From Cellulophaga sp. BC115SP (lineage in GTDB: Bacteria > Bacteroidota > Bacteroidia > Cytophagales > Spirosomataceae): DNA of 64,000 nucleotides. Under the pieces are notes generated by a model that did not search any database, was not told the DNA's origin, and saw only the letters and a list, made by a program, of their open reading frames with translations. Numbering within the stretch: position 1 is the stretch's first letter; each line of letters starts with the position of its first letter. Positions 8,573 through 17,294 of this stretch are shown here, piece by piece. The stretch covers positions 1-64,000 of the forward strand of contig NZ_JAAALB010000032.1 in the NCBI RefSeq assembly GCF_009905545.1. Reading direction: 5' to 3'. The translations under genes were made by a program, and so were the position numbers.

Positions 8573-8929
8573 CTAAATTCTAAAGTTTTTAAACAGCATA
8601 AAGAGCTGTCGATCTGAGGAGTATTTTTGGAAGAATATATTATTGATCTTGCGATTTTGTTCTGCAATCAAATAATTGGTGAATAAACCGTAGAATGGCG
8701 AAAAAGACAAAATGGCTGCAGAAGCAAAAGGATGTGCGGCGTCTTCTTCGTTTTCTTCACTTTCAGAGAGATTTTCTTCGCTATATTGAAGAGCACTTTT
8801 GTCTTTCGAAGCTGATACAACAAATCTTTTCATATTCTCATTCGCCTGTCCCAGATCAGCGGCCATGGAAATAGCCACCTTGAAACTTGCAAGGACGAAG
8901 ATTAAAAATATTCTAAGATATAACCTCAT
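8573..8929 (-). CDS. Small secreted protein, unknown function
   Basis: A 118-residue protein not assigned to a family. Residues 1-23 form a signal peptide (basic start, hydrophobic core, ending A-I-S-M-A-A). A strongly acidic serine/glutamate segment follows at about residues 50-65 (SEENLSESEENEEDAA). The middle has a short hydrophobic stretch (A-A-I-L-S-F-S-P-F-Y-G-L-F), and the end is basic and aromatic. The acidic-to-basic layout suggests a periplasmic or surface protein. It stands alone between two long non-coding regions. It could be taxon-restricted; that it is a real gene rests on the signal peptide and composition. Confidence 0.5.
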   Translation of the reverse strand: MRLYLRIFLIFVLASFKVAISMAADLGQANENMKRFVVSASKDKSALQYSEENLSESEENEEDAAHPFASAAILSFSPFYGLFTNYLIAEQNRKINNIFFQKYSSDRQLFMLFKNFRI

Positions 8930-9736
8930 GTATCTACTTTGAAATTCTTTGGAATCACTGTTTTGTGACTTCTGATGGCAAATTAAAAAAATGGTTTAAT
9001 CATTTGACAATAATTTAAATATTTTTTTTTGCCTCTATTGCATTTTACTTTAAAAAATACAATTAAAAGTGAAATTATAACAATTTCTGAAATAATTATC
9101 AACAAAAAATCCATTTGATTTACAAATGGATTCTCTAATATATATTAAAAGTAGGAGAAAGCTTTTTTGAAATGATTAAGACAATTGCCTGCGGAGACAC
9201 CGCTGTGTGACTCCGTCAGACATTGTACACCATTAACCATTTTTATAAACAAAAACTAACCAAATATCTCGTGCTAATGCATCTGATATATCGAATGTAT
9301 ATTTTGAAAGCTAGTTGTGCTATGGCTAAAAAATTAGTAGTTTAGACAAGCCAACTATGCTACACTATGCTATGCTAAAAATTCAGGACAAATATAAAGA
9401 CATTTTTTGCTATTCAAAATAATTTCAATAATAATTTGTACATATTGGGTAGAATTCCTCTATTTTTTTGATGTTCGTATTATTTTTTATTTATTTTAAA
9501 CTACTATATTGCCGAAAATGCCAATATAATGACTTCTTAAAGTTTAGATGGCTTTTGTTTGTATAAGAAGACAAAAACAATTTTGAGATTCCTCTGTTAG
9601 GTCATTTAATATAGCTTTATAAACTTTTTGATCATTTATTTGTCAAACACTATGACGTTTATTGGACACTTGAATCACACTTTTCAAAGTATTGACTCAA
9701 ACCCCAATAGGTACTCCAACGATTCTATTCTCATTA
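8930..9736. other. Long non-coding region between the small secreted protein and the GntR regulator
   Basis: About 800 very AT-rich bases. It contains the candidate small RNA at 9108-9260, and around 9355-9375 a cluster of CTATGCTA-like units. The last part holds the GntR promoter region; no -7 element matches exactly. Confidence 0.5.
9108..9260 (-). ncRNA. Candidate small RNA or small ORF with its own terminator
   Basis: A perfect 10-base hairpin (AATCCATTTG / CAAATGGATT, 9108-9132) is followed on the minus strand by TTTTTT, so it is a minus-strand terminator with no annotated gene ahead of it. Upstream on the same strand, at about 9190-9236, is a GC-rich island in otherwise very AT-rich DNA that folds as CGGAG-T-CAC-loop-GTG-T-CTCCG. 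The same strand also has an open frame of 31 codons (start near 9241, beginning M-V-N-G-V-Q-C-L-T-E-S, ending F-K-K-A-F-S-Y-F). The island is either a structured RNA, a tiny gene, or a remnant of a longer gene. The 5' end is a guess. Confidence 0.3.
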
Positions 9737-10753
9737 ATGAAAGATTTTGCTCTAATCGATTCACAATCGAGTAAACCTAAATACCAGCAACTTATAGAAT
9801 ATATCATCGATTCGATTGAGAACGGAAGACTCGCCAGAGGTCAACAACTTCCTTCAATCAATGAAGTGGCTCAAAACTTTGGCATGGCTCGTATGACTGT
9901 GACAAAGGCCTATGACGAATTGCGTGAGAGGGGCTTGGTGACATCACATCACGGAAAGGGTTTCTATGTAAATAGTACAGATACTCGTAGTCAAATGAAC
10001 ATTTTTGTGTTGTTTGACGCCCTCACACCCTATAAGGAAATCCTATACGATGCTATTGTTGAAGGGCTAGGAGAAGATGTAAATGTCAATATCTTTTTCC
10101 ACCATCATAACATCAAGGTATTTGAAAACCTGATTCTCAACAACTTAGGTCATTATAATTTTTATGTGGTGATGCCTCACTTTAATCAGGATGTTTCTGA
10201 AATTTTAAAACAGATTCCAAAAGAAAAACTTTTACTACTAGATATTGATGTTCCTTCTTTTGGAGAAGACTTTGCGCTACTTTATCAAGATTTCGAGCAT
10301 AATGTTTACCAAGGTCTTTCGGAAGCCCAAAATTTGATTCAGAAATATCAAACCCTTTCCTTGGTATTAAGCAGTAAAAGTTTTCAATACACACCTGTCG
10401 GGATTATTAATGGATTCAAGAAATATTGCCTCGAAAATCAAATCCCTTTTGAGATTATTCCAGACTTAGAAGAAGAAGAACATTTGCAAAAAGACCATGC
10501 ATATCTCGTTTTTAGAGAAAATGATTTGGTACGTTTTATCAATTGGTCGAACAAAAAAGGATGGAAATTAGGAAAAGATATAGGTCTCATCTCTTATGAT
10601 GATACTCCTATTAAGGAAATATTAGCAGAAGGGATTTCTGTAATTTCCAACGACTTTCAAGCCATGGGAAAACGTGCAGCAGAAATGATTCTTAGCAAAC
10701 AAAGAGGTCGAATTGTCAATCAATGTAGTTTTATTAAACGTAAATCGTTGTAA
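9737..10753 (+). CDS. GntR-family transcriptional regulator with LacI-type sensor domain
   Basis: A 338-residue regulator. Residues 5-75 are a GntR winged helix-turn-helix (K-P-K-Y-Q-Q-L-I-E-Y-I-I-D-S-I-E-N-G, then the recognition helix in A-R-M-T-V-T-K-A-Y-D-E-L-R-E-R-G-L and H-H-G-K-G-F-Y-V). The rest resembles a periplasmic-binding-protein/LacI ligand domain, seen in the end pattern G-L-I-S-Y-D-D-T-P followed by G-K-R-A-A-E-M-I. Such regulators respond to sugars. The ATG at 9737 was chosen over a TTG at 9692 that would add 15 residues without domain support. The neighbouring ThuA-like gene, with a palindrome at its promoter, is a plausible target. Confidence 0.88.
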   Translation: MKDFALIDSQSSKPKYQQLIEYIIDSIENGRLARGQQLPSINEVAQNFGMARMTVTKAYDELRERGLVTSHHGKGFYVNSTDTRSQMNIFVLFDALTPYKEILYDAIVEGLGEDVNVNIFFHHHNIKVFENLILNNLGHYNFYVVMPHFNQDVSEILKQIPKEKLLLLDIDVPSFGEDFALLYQDFEHNVYQGLSEAQNLIQKYQTLSLVLSSKSFQYTPVGIINGFKKYCLENQIPFEIIPDLEEEEHLQKDHAYLVFRENDLVRFINWSNKKGWKLGKDIGLISYDDTPIKEILAEGISVISNDFQAMGKRAAEMILSKQRGRIVNQCSFIKRKSL

Positions 10754-10822
10754 GTTAGAGACAATCACACATATCAAAAACCTGTATATCAATTACTTAA
10801 TCCAACAGAACAATAAATACTA

Positions 10823-10838
10823 TTATACATCCGTATAA
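10823..10838. promoter_or_regulatory. Inverted repeat in the ThuA-like promoter region
   Basis: TTATAC, four-base spacer, GTATAA, overlapping a TATAAT hexamer (10834-10839), 33-48 bases before the ATG. Position and symmetry fit an operator, possibly for the GntR regulator next door (inference). Confidence 0.4.
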
Positions 10839-10870
10839 TTTCGCCAAACCCAATTGATTAATCTAAAACT

Positions 10871-11674
10871 ATGAAATTTTTAATAACCCTACTCTTCACT
10901 ATCCTTAGTGTTCACATCAGTATTGCTCAAAAGTTTAAGGTCTTGGCTTTTTACACAGGCAAAAATGACTTAGCTCACATTAGTTTTGTGAAAGAAGCCA
11001 ACACGTGGCTTGAGCAACTAGCCAAGGAAAAAAAGTTCAGTTATCATGCTACTAATAATTGGGATTCTTTGAATACAGAAGTGCTAAAATCAGTGGATGT
11101 TGTATTGTTTCTAGATACCAGACCCGAAAAGCCTGAACAAAGAGAGGCTTTTGAAAACTATATGAAAAATGGTGGGGCTTGGTTAGGATTTCATTTCGCT
11201 GCATTTTCCCTAGACAAATCAACCTATCCTCAAAACTGGGATTGGTATCACAATCAATTTTTGGGGTCTGGGCAGTATGAAGGAAATACGTGGAGACCAA
11301 CTTCTGCTATTTTGAAAATTGAGAAAAAAGGACATCCAAGTTTGAAGAAATTGGAGAAAGAATTCACGACTTCTCCAAATGAATGGTATAGCTGGGAACA
11401 TGACCTACGTCAAAATCCTGATATTGAGATTTTATTGGCTATTTCTGAAAAAAGTTACCCATTAGGTACAGGTCCAAAGAATCATGAAATATGGTATTGC
11501 GGCTACTATCCCGTGATGTGGACTAATAAAAAATATAAAATGGCATACGTAAACATGGGACACAATGATATGGATTACGAAGGAGGAACTAATGCTACTC
11601 TGTCATATCAATTTGCCAATCAAAACTATCGACAGCTGATTACCAATACGCTGTTTTGGCTTGGTAAGAAATAG
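10871..11674 (+). CDS. Secreted ThuA-like domain protein
   Basis: A 267-residue protein with a signal peptide (residues 1-19, hydrophobic, cleavage near S-I-A-Q) followed by a ThuA-like fold, a relative of class I glutamine amidotransferases. Visible features are F-Y-T-G-K-N-D at about 28, the D-V-V-L-F-L-D-T strand near 76, the Y-M-K-N-G-G-A-W-L-G-F-H motif at about 97-108, and W-Y-S-W-E-H near 171. Family members are linked to sugar utilisation (trehalose in rhizobia), but the biochemical role is mostly unknown. It starts 117 bases after the GntR gene and ends at a strong terminator, so the pair may be a small sugar-response unit. Confidence 0.85.
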   Translation: MKFLITLLFTILSVHISIAQKFKVLAFYTGKNDLAHISFVKEANTWLEQLAKEKKFSYHATNNWDSLNTEVLKSVDVVLFLDTRPEKPEQREAFENYMKNGGAWLGFHFAAFSLDKSTYPQNWDWYHNQFLGSGQYEGNTWRPTSAILKIEKKGHPSLKKLEKEFTTSPNEWYSWEHDLRQNPDIEILLAISEKSYPLGTGPKNHEIWYCGYYPVMWTNKKYKMAYVNMGHNDMDYEGGTNATLSYQFANQNYRQLITNTLFWLGKK

Positions 11675-11684
11675 TTTTAAAAAA

Positions 11685-11721
11685 AATACCTAGTTCGAGA
11701 CTTTGTCTCGGACTAGGTATT
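11685..11721. terminator. Bidirectional intrinsic terminator
   Basis: Sixteen-base stem with one mismatch (AATACCTAGTTCGAGA / TCTCGGACTAGGTATT), five-base loop and a preceding A-run. It separates the ThuA-like gene from the convergent 5-oxoprolinase gene. Confidence 0.9.
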
Positions 11722-11727
11722 GGTCAA

Positions 11728-14700
11728 TCAACCTATTGAACTCCCGTAGCCCCCTCCACCTGGCGTCTTCATAATTAGTCTATCTCCTATTTCTAATTCG
11801 GCGCCATCGACTCCAGCCAATAAGATTTTTTCACCAGATTCCTTCAAAATATATTGTTCTCCGCACTGTCCATTTTCTCCACCATTTAAACCATACGGAG
11901 CATATTTTCGATGTTGAGTCAAAATAGAAAGCTTTACTGGTTCTAAAAATAAGAATGTTCGAGTAATACCATTTCCTCCACGGTATTTACCTTGTCCTCC
12001 TGAGCCTTCACGGATTCCAAAAGATTCGAGACGAACAGGATAGCGTTTTTCCAAAATTTCAGGGTCAGTAATACGCGTATTGGTCATGTGGGTATGTACA
12101 CCCGAAGTTCCGTCAAAGCCATTTCCTGCTCCACTTCCACCACAAATGGTTTCGTAATATCCAAACGAGTCGTTACCAAAAAGCGTATTATTCATTGTTC
12201 CCTGTGAACAAGCCATAATTCCAAAAGCTTTGAATAAGGTATCCGTTAAACGTTGGCTAAGTTCGACATTGCCACCTACCACAGCAGGGCATTCCTCTGG
12301 ATTTTCTGAAAATATTGGACTCAGTAAGGTATTATTTGGAATTACTAATTCGGCAACCCTCAACAATCCATCGTTTAGAGGAATATTGCTTTGCAACAGT
12401 ACTCTCAGGACATAAATTACCACAGAGTTTACAATTGCTTCATTAGCATTCAGATTACCTTTATGAACCCCAGATGTTCCCGTAAAATCAATAGCGCATC
12501 TACCATTTTTCAATGTCATATTTACCTCTAATCGAGTATCATCATCTAATAACTCCACAGCATGATAATCTCCATTAGGAAATTCACTCAAACGCTCCTG
12601 CATTTTATCGGCCGAATAAGATTTGAGCAAGTTCATGTAATAATGCACACGCTCCAAGCTATGTTCCTGTACTAACTGCTGAAGTGCCAACTCACCATTT
12701 TTAATAGATGCCAAAGCAGCATTCAAATCTGCTAAGTTTTCAGCAACAGCTCTGGATGGATAAGGTGCATTTTGGAGTAAATCTGTTATTTCTGTCCAAT
12801 CAATTTTTCCATTTTTTGATAAAAATACAGGGGTAATCACGACGCCTTCTTCTGCTAAATTTTTGGCATCGGGTGGCATCGAAGCTGGGCGAATCCCTCC
12901 TATCTCTGAGTGATGACAGCGATTGACCACATATCCAATGAGTTGATCACCTTGTTTGGTATAAACTGGTGCTATAAGCGTTACATCGGGCAAATGAGAA
13001 CCTCCAAATTTAGGATGATTTGTAATGACAATATCTCCTTTTTCAAGGGTAACTTGTGCCAAAAGCTTTCTCACGCATACACCCAAACTCCCCAAATGTA
13101 CAGGGATATGCGGTGCATTGGCAATTAGTTCGGCATTGTGGTCGAGTAAAGCACAAGAAAAATCAAGACGCTCTTTTACATTGACCGAAAGTGAAGTTCT
13201 TTGTAACAAAACACCCATATTGTCTGCAATAGACATAAAGCGATTCGTGAAAAGCTCCAATTGGGTAATATCCTGTTCAGAAGAGGCTATTTTTTCTTGA
13301 ACATTGGTATCTACTTTGGTCAGAATGGCTGAGCCATTAGTGGATAATTGCAATTCCCAACCTTTTTCAATAACGGTTGTACTAAAACGATCGAGTAATA
13401 AGGCAAAACCTGTAATTATTGAACCTTCTTCTAATTGCTCACGTAGAAAAACAGGAACTTCTTGCCACTGTCCTTCCACCCAAGCTTTTATCGTATGTGA
13501 AGGAATCGCTTGCTTTTTCGTCAAAACTACTTGACTTTTTTCTTCAAAAATATTCTGCTTTTGAGCTGCAATCAAACGGATATTCTCTACCTCAATGGCA
13601 CGATTTTCGGTCCAGTGACCATAAATTTGGCGATACTTTTCTTCAAATGTTTGTATGCTTTTCTCGAAACCCTCCCACTCTATTTCCAAACTTGCATCTT
13701 GCCCTTTCAGGCGTAAATAAATATATCGATGTTTAATATAGCTTTGATGAGGTTCTATACCATCTTTCTTCAGTTCGATCATGGCTTTTATTGCCAAATC
13801 TTGATATTTTTTATATAACTCTTTATCAAGATTTTCATCATAAACCTCCAAAACCGATGCCTCTGCAAAACGCTCTACTTGTGCCTGAGATATACCGTAA
13901 GCTGATAATAAACCAGCATCTAGCGGTAATAATATTTTTGAAATACCCAGTAATTCAGCTATGCCACAAACATGTAAACCTCCAGCCCCACCAAAAGCCA
14001 CAAGGGCATAATCAGTAGTGGCATACCCTTTGGCTATGGATATTTTACGGACGGTTTCTGCCATTTTCTCATTGGCAATGGCTCTAAAACCCTCCAATAT
14101 CTCCTCAGCTTGCGGACGGGCTCCTGTATTTTTTTCGATGCTAGATAAAATTTCTTCCAATCGCTTTTTCGCCCCATCCATAAATACAGGTATACCAAAT
14201 TGTGTACTGTCCAAACGTCCCAATAACAGATTGACATCGGTAATTGCCAAAGGACCGCCAGCACCATAACAGGCAGGACCTGGCCATGAGCCTGCGCTTT
14301 CGGGACCAACACTCAATTTGTAGCCATCGTACGTGCATATTGAACCTCCGCCTGCGGCCACGGTCTCAATCGCCAAGGCTGGGCTAAAAATTTGGGTATT
14401 ACCAATTTTTTGGACAAACTGATATTCAAGTTCATGGTCATAACGAGCCACATCGGTGCTTGTGCCGCCCATATCAAAGGCGATAAATTGCTGGATACCA
14501 GCTTTCTGAGCCACTTTAGATGCACCAACCACACCACCTGCTGGACCTGAAAATAGGCTATCCTTAGGGTGAAAAGCGTCATATCTTACCAAACTACCAG
14601 CACTGGTCATTACCTTCATATTGCCTTCGCCAACTTTGGAAGCAATGTTGCTCAAATAACGATGAATCACGGGTGCCAAATAGGCATTCACCACCGTAGT

Positions 14701-15519
14701 TTCGGCACGTTGTTGAAACTTGATTTGTGAACTTAATTCTGTGGAGATATGGACAAACTCAAAATACGGACTCAAGGCCTCTTTGAGGGCGATTTCATGA
14801 GTGGAATTTCTGTAAGAGTTTTTTAAACAAATCGCTATTGACACTATTTCAGCAACCTTAAGTTTTTGAATTAGCTCGTCTATTTGCGTAATATCTAAAG
14901 TTTGCAAAACTTCACCATTAGCGTCTATTACTTCCGAAACCTCCTCTACTAATGCATACAAAGGTTCAGGACGTTCGATTTTCATGGCAAAAATATCAGG
15001 ACGGGCTTGGTTGCCTATTACCAATAAATCCTTGAATCCTTTACTGACTAAAAAAGCTGTTTGGGCACCCTTCAATTCCAACAAAGCATTAGTTCCTTTG
15101 GTAGAGCCAACACGCAATTCGATGGAAGGAAAAGCCTCGTTTAACGCTGTTTCAGTAATGAGTCTTGCACCTAATACTGGCGCTTCTTCAAAAGCAGTGA
15201 GCGCAAAGTTTTTTCCAATCAAATCAGTCGGGATTGGTAGCTCAAGCGTCAATATTTTTTCCTTAAAATCATAAGATACAACCTTCGACTCAAATGATTG
15301 GTCGAGGCTGTATAATTGGTATCCTGCCAAAATATCTTTTGACAAAAACCATGACTCTTTAATTTTGAGGCTATTCTCGGACACTAATGCTAAGGCTTGC
15401 CCACGCAAAGTACCATTAGATAAAATCTTTTTTCGGTATATTTTTCCTTCGGAATCAGTTGCGATGCAATCAGTAAATGTTCCTCCAGTATCTATTGACA
15501 CATTGTAATGCACAGACAT
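11728..15519 (-). CDS. 5-oxoprolinase, fused hydantoinase A/B type
   Basis: A 1263-residue enzyme in which the two subunits found separately in HyuA/HyuB systems are fused, as in eukaryotic OPLAH. The N-terminal half has the ATP-binding signature DTGGTFTD at residues 10-17, a second DMGGTSTDVA segment near 348, and the G-P-E-S-A-G-S-W-P-G-P-A-C-Y-G stretch. The hydantoinase B half starts near residue 735 and runs to the end, closing with P-G-G-G-G-Y-G. The reaction is ATP-dependent opening of 5-oxo-L-proline (pyroglutamate) to glutamate, in the cytoplasm. Length is close to the 1288 residues of mammalian enzymes. Related hydantoinases are possible alternatives, but the fusion favours oxoprolinase. 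It appears to be a single-gene unit. Confidence 0.92.
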   Translation of the reverse strand: MSVHYNVSIDTGGTFTDCIATDSEGKIYRKKILSNGTLRGQALALVSENSLKIKESWFLSKDILAGYQLYSLDQSFESKVVSYDFKEKILTLELPIPTDLIGKNFALTAFEEAPVLGARLITETALNEAFPSIELRVGSTKGTNALLELKGAQTAFLVSKGFKDLLVIGNQARPDIFAMKIERPEPLYALVEEVSEVIDANGEVLQTLDITQIDELIQKLKVAEIVSIAICLKNSYRNSTHEIALKEALSPYFEFVHISTELSSQIKFQQRAETTVVNAYLAPVIHRYLSNIASKVGEGNMKVMTSAGSLVRYDAFHPKDSLFSGPAGGVVGASKVAQKAGIQQFIAFDMGGTSTDVARYDHELEYQFVQKIGNTQIFSPALAIETVAAGGGSICTYDGYKLSVGPESAGSWPGPACYGAGGPLAITDVNLLLGRLDSTQFGIPVFMDGAKKRLEEILSSIEKNTGARPQAEEILEGFRAIANEKMAETVRKISIAKGYATTDYALVAFGGAGGLHVCGIAELLGISKILLPLDAGLLSAYGISQAQVERFAEASVLEVYDENLDKELYKKYQDLAIKAMIELKKDGIEPHQSYIKHRYIYLRLKGQDASLEIEWEGFEKSIQTFEEKYRQIYGHWTENRAIEVENIRLIAAQKQNIFEEKSQVVLTKKQAIPSHTIKAWVEGQWQEVPVFLREQLEEGSIITGFALLLDRFSTTVIEKGWELQLSTNGSAILTKVDTNVQEKIASSEQDITQLELFTNRFMSIADNMGVLLQRTSLSVNVKERLDFSCALLDHNAELIANAPHIPVHLGSLGVCVRKLLAQVTLEKGDIVITNHPKFGGSHLPDVTLIAPVYTKQGDQLIGYVVNRCHHSEIGGIRPASMPPDAKNLAEEGVVITPVFLSKNGKIDWTEITDLLQNAPYPSRAVAENLADLNAALASIKNGELALQQLVQEHSLERVHYYMNLLKSYSADKMQERLSEFPNGDYHAVELLDDDTRLEVNMTLKNGRCAIDFTGTSGVHKGNLNANEAIVNSVVIYVLRVLLQSNIPLNDGLLRVAELVIPNNTLLSPIFSENPEECPAVVGGNVELSQRLTDTLFKAFGIMACSQGTMNNTLFGNDSFGYYETICGGSGAGNGFDGTSGVHTHMTNTRITDPEILEKRYPVRLESFGIREGSGGQGKYRGGNGITRTFLFLEPVKLSILTQHRKYAPYGLNGGENGQCGEQYILKESGEKILLAGVDGAELEIGDRLIMKTPGGGGYGSSIG

Positions 15520-15524
15520 CTTTC

Positions 15525-15559
15525 GATTGGGGATTTGGGATTTTTGATTTCAGATTTGG
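15525..15559. repeat. Seven-base-register intergenic repeat (GATTTnn type)
   Basis: Five units (GATTGGG, GATTTGG, GATTTTT, GATTTCA, GATTTGG) directly before the 5-oxoprolinase start codon, which would place the repeat in its 5' untranslated region. Confidence 0.8.
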
Positions 15560-15609
15560 AGACTAGCTCATTAATATCCGATGATTTATTAGTCTATTGG
15601 AAAAATCAT

Positions 15610-16293
15610 TTATAATTCACCTATCAACTCTCCAACTTCTCGGTATTCATTGGGCTGTAAATCGCCCAAATGTATTTGGTCAATTCTTATTCTTTTGAGA
15701 GACAAAACTTCATAATCTAGTTTATAGCACATACGACGGATTTGTCTATTGAGTCCTTGTACTAGAATAATGCTAAAAGTATGCTCATCAAGGGCTTCTA
15801 CGGAACAAGGTAATGTAGTTTGCCCCATAATCGTAATACCACTTGACATTTGAAGAATAAAAGATTCTGTAATAGGTTTGTCGACCGTCACGATATATTC
15901 CTTTTCAGTCTGATGTTCCTTTCGAAGAGTTTTATCAAAAAGTCTTCCATCATTGGTAAGCAATAAAAGTCCTTCCGATGCTTTATCGAGGCGACCTACA
16001 GGAAAAAGTTTTTCTTCAAAAGGCAAAATAGCCTGTAAATTATCAGGGATAGTTTGATTGAGGGTTGTTTCTATTCCGACTGGTTTGTAAAAGGCGATAT
16101 AGTGCAACTTTTTTTCTTCTCGCAGTATTTCCTCCTTCCAAACAATTTCTTGAAACGCTTGTATTTCTACATTTTCAAACACCTGTTTTCCAGCAACCCG
16201 ACATTCACCAAGCGTAATCAATTCAAGGGCTTTTTTATTTGAAATTTGTAATCGTTTTACCAAAAAATATTGGAGTCTATTCCGAAAAGTCAT
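15610..16293 (-). CDS. rRNA pseudouridine synthase, RluF/RsuA family
   Basis: A 227-residue pseudouridine synthase. An S4-like RNA-binding domain occupies about residues 1-50. The catalytic domain follows with F-Y-K-P-V-G-I near 68-74 and the active-site aspartate D103 in GRLDKASEGLLLLTNDG. The Q-G-L-N-R-Q-I-R-R-M-C-Y-K-L motif near 185 and the ending are closest to RluF, which modifies 23S rRNA at U2604, but related RluE/RsuA specificities cannot be excluded. Heptad repeats begin about 16 bases upstream of its start codon. It follows the GNAT gene on the same strand by 175 bases. Confidence 0.85.
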   Translation of the reverse strand: MTFRNRLQYFLVKRLQISNKKALELITLGECRVAGKQVFENVEIQAFQEIVWKEEILREEKKLHYIAFYKPVGIETTLNQTIPDNLQAILPFEEKLFPVGRLDKASEGLLLLTNDGRLFDKTLRKEHQTEKEYIVTVDKPITESFILQMSSGITIMGQTTLPCSVEALDEHTFSIILVQGLNRQIRRMCYKLDYEVLSLKRIRIDQIHLGDLQPNEYREVGELIGEL

Positions 16294-16308
16294 GAGTTTG
16301 TGTTTGAA

Positions 16309-16385
16309 GGATTTGGGTTAGGCTTTGGGCAAATACAATTTCAGATTTCAGATTTCGGATTTGGGATGTTGGATTTTGGAGTTAT
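16309..16385. repeat. Seven-base-register intergenic repeat, left arm
   Basis: Eleven units in one unbroken register (GGATTTG to GATTTTG and one decayed unit), between two minus-strand genes. Units such as GATTTCA, GATTTCG and GATTTGG recur, and the reverse complement of the same units appears at 16404-16431, making an inverted pair. Confidence 0.85.
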
Positions 16386-16403
16386 TGCCAGTCTGTAAAA
16401 TTC

Positions 16404-16431
16404 CGAAATCCCACATCCCAAATCCGAAATT
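16404..16431. repeat. Seven-base-register intergenic repeat, right arm
   Basis: Four units (CGAAATC, CCACATC, CCAAATC, CGAAATT), complementary to units of the 16309-16385 arm; the two arms could form a long hairpin or cruciform. Confidence 0.8.
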
Positions 16432-16452
16432 GTTATGAAACTCTTGCCTAAA

Positions 16453-16473
16453 CCCTCTCCCCTATCCCCTAAT
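16453..16473. repeat. Seven-base-register repeat (CCCTAnn type) reaching the GNAT stop codon
   Basis: CCCTCTC, CCCTATC, CCCTAAT. The last unit reaches the end of the GNAT coding region (stop at 16469-16471), so the repeat abuts the gene directly. Confidence 0.7.
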
Positions 16474-16918
16474 AGTCAATATGTACATTAATCCAACCAG
16501 CATCGAAACGTGCTCCAAATTTTTTGTAAAAATTAATAGCAGGTTCATTCCAATCTAACACTTGCCACATCAAACCTGTACAGTTGTTTGCTTTAGCAAT
16601 ATCGAAAGTTCCTTCCAAGAGTTTTTCGCCTACCCCTTTTCCACGCATTTTTTCACGAACTACTAAATCCTCTAAATATAAACGTTTGCCTTTCCAAGTA
16701 GAATAACGATAGTAATACAGCGACATTCCGACCACTTCGCCATCAACTTCAGCTAGAATAGCACCAAAAACAGGATTTTCACCAAACCCATCGATATACA
16801 TTTGTTCAACAGTATTGGTCACTTGTTCAGGAGCTTTTTCATATACTGCCAACTCCATAATCAAATCAAACATCACTGGGAGATCTTCAGGAGTAAATTT
16901 TCTTATAATAACAGACAT
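16469..16918 (-). CDS. GNAT-family N-acetyltransferase (diamine acetyltransferase-like)
   Basis: A 149-residue single-domain acetyl-CoA-dependent acetyltransferase. The acetyl-CoA-binding motif R-G-K-G-V-G lies at residues 92-97 after the strand L-E-D-L-V-V, and the C-terminal D-W-N-E-P-A-I-N-F-Y-K-K-F-G-A (122-136) is the usual GNAT ending. The whole pattern resembles spermidine/spermine or thialysine acetyltransferases of the SSAT group, but the acceptor substrate is not certain. It is cytoplasmic. A minus-strand terminator lies just upstream, so it starts its own transcript. Confidence 0.85.
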   Translation of the reverse strand: MSVIIRKFTPEDLPVMFDLIMELAVYEKAPEQVTNTVEQMYIDGFGENPVFGAILAEVDGEVVGMSLYYYRYSTWKGKRLYLEDLVVREKMRGKGVGEKLLEGTFDIAKANNCTGLMWQVLDWNEPAINFYKKFGARFDAGWINVHIDY

Positions 16919-16937
16919 TGAGGAATGGTTTTAGGAA

Positions 16938-16972
16938 ATAAAAAAAGACTATTTAAGATTTGTTGATAGTCT
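16938..16972 (-). terminator. Weak intrinsic terminator, minus strand
   Basis: AGACTAT / ATAGTCT stem with AT extension and seven T on the minus strand, between the 72-residue gene and the GNAT gene. Confidence 0.5.
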
Positions 16973-17006
16973 ATTTATTTCAGTGATGATTTTTCAAATA
17001 TAATAA

Positions 17007-17044
17007 AAAAGTCAGTTGCGAGGCTTTTGCTCAACAACTGACTT
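17007..17044 (-). terminator. Intrinsic terminator of the 72-residue gene
   Basis: AAGTCAGTTG / CAACTGACTT stem followed on the minus strand by TTTTTT, 32 bases after the stop codon at 17076. Confidence 0.8.
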
Positions 17045-17075
17045 AGCTTACATTTTCAGACAAATTGCTTTGTTG

Positions 17076-17294
17076 CTAAAAATTGTAAATAATATCTCCA
17101 TTCAACCCGATAAAAATCCAACCTTTTTGCTCTAATTCTCGCAAGAGGTTGTGCGGGCTTTGAGGAGGATGCGATCCCACAAAAAAAGTGGAAATGTAGT
17201 TTTTTAAGGACTTGGCCTTTTTAGGTCTTTTAGCTCGTTCGATGCCTGCTAAATAATCGACTAAATCTTCTGTTTCGGTAACAAAGGTATTCAT
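17076..17294 (-). CDS. Small cytoplasmic protein, unknown function
   Basis: A 72-residue protein not recognised. It begins with an acidic helix (T-E-T-E-D-L-V-D-Y-L), then a lysine/arginine-rich stretch (A-K-R-P-K-K-A-K-S-L-K-N-Y), then F-F-V-G-S-H-P-P-Q-S-P-H-N-L-L-R-E-L-E-Q-K-G-W, and ends in G-L-N-G-D-I-I-Y-N-F. There is no signal peptide or membrane segment. The middle part (x-H-N-L-L-R-E-L-E-Q-K-G-W) looks like a helix followed by a strand, as in small winged or RNA-binding domains, but this is a guess. The dedicated terminator downstream supports it as a true gene. Confidence 0.55.
   Translation of the reverse strand: MNTFVTETEDLVDYLAGIERAKRPKKAKSLKNYISTFFVGSHPPQSPHNLLRELEQKGWIFIGLNGDIIYNF

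Noticed and set aside
9692-9736. TTG start that would extend the GntR regulator by 15 residues
   Set aside because: The extension has no family support; the ATG at 9737 is followed directly by the normal GntR region.
14034-14582. Alternative-frame minus-strand frames inside the 5-oxoprolinase gene
   Set aside because: They lie within a 1263-residue frame that shows all family motifs without interruption.
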